From NCBI GenBank assembly GCA_014379485.1, contig JACMLS010000196.1, positions 1 through 6,161 of the forward strand: a stretch of DNA of 6,161 bases, given 5' to 3'. Numbering within the stretch: position 1 is the stretch's first letter; the number at the start of each line of letters is the position of its first letter. Both the position numbers and the translations under genes were made by a program. The notes beneath the pieces were generated by a model. It worked only from the letters and a program-made list of their open reading frames with translations, was not told where the DNA came from and made no database searches. Positions 5,891 to 6,161 of the stretch are shown in pieces. This DNA comes from Bacteroidia bacterium. GTDB lineage: Bacteria; Bacteroidota; Bacteroidia; B-17B0; Aurantibacillaceae.

Positions 5891-6161
5891 ATGGAAAACA
5901 ACATCCGCATTGAATTAGTGAATGCGTCGAAGCGATTTATTACTGAGTGGATCTTTAAAAATGCATCTATCAGTATTTCTCCCAAAGAAAAAATTGTGAT
6001 CCTTGGTTCTAATGGTTCTGGTAAGAGTACCTTAATGCAGGTTATTTCAGGTTATCAAACCCTCACAAAAGGAACTATCAATTATTTTTCAGGCGAAAAG
6101 AAAATAGAGGGTGATAAAATTTTTCAAAACCTCAGCATTGCCGCTCCATACCTTGAACTGA
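5891..6161 (+). CDS. ABC-transporter ATP-binding protein, N-terminal part only
   Basis: Ninety codons of an ABC ATPase are visible before the window ends. The Walker A loop GSNGSGKST is at residues 39-47 within KIVILGSNGSGKSTLMQVISG, preceded by an N-terminal beta region in which Phe16 (KRF) is a plausible A-loop aromatic. The segment GYQTLTKGTINYF (54-66) is the usual stretch after Walker A. The Q-loop, signature motif, Walker B and H-loop lie beyond the edge, so transported substrate and partner permease cannot be judged. An in-frame TAA touching the ATG (5888-5890) fixes the start. The 157-bp gap with its stem-loop repeat suggests transcription separate from lpxA, though same-strand read-through is possible. 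A role in lipid A or lipoprotein export would be guesswork from position alone. Confidence 0.88.
   Translation, partial: MENNIRIELVNASKRFITEWIFKNASISISPKEKIVILGSNGSGKSTLMQVISGYQTLTKGTINYFSGEKKIEGDKIFQNLSIAAPYLEL

Overview
The window looks like chromosomal DNA of a Bacteroidota bacterium, probably an environmental member of the Flavobacteriales/Sphingobacteriales type; the lower rank is a guess. Three things point there: the fused lpxC-fabZ gene, a TAnnTTTG-type promoter element right before lpxD, and A/T-rich start regions with no Shine-Dalgarno sequence. I see no tRNA, rRNA, CRISPR array, transposase or phage gene.

Layout. Positions 1-1869 (minus strand) hold the N-terminal 623 codons of a large secreted alpha-2-macroglobulin-like (MG-domain) protein that runs off the left edge. 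It was found by reading the minus strand directly, since it has no stop codon in the window. Positions 1870-2335 are a divergent intergenic region holding two imperfect copies of a roughly 97-bp repeat. Rightward from 2336 comes a lipid A cluster: lpxD (2336-3370), lpxC/fabZ (3501-4949) and lpxA (4960-5733). After a 157-bp gap with a large stem-loop repeat, the first 90 codons of an ABC-transporter ATPase (5891 onward) run off the right edge.

How the genes work together. LpxA adds the first 3-hydroxyacyl chain to UDP-GlcNAc, LpxC removes the N-acetyl group, and LpxD adds the second chain, giving UDP-2,3-diacylglucosamine. The FabZ half of the fusion dehydrates the same 3-hydroxyacyl-ACP that LpxA and LpxD consume, so fatty-acid elongation and lipid A synthesis are joined in one polypeptide. 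All key catalytic residues of the four activities are visible, and every start codon from lpxD onward is fixed by an in-frame stop just upstream.

The coding content is conventional. The less explained material is between genes: the three larger gaps each carry a different kind of repeat (CAACCTTC octamer units with hairpins; CTCCGTTT octamers with a small hairpin; a CACAGATT/AATCTGTG stem-loop containing an 18-bp perfect palindrome). I found no convincing new biological system.
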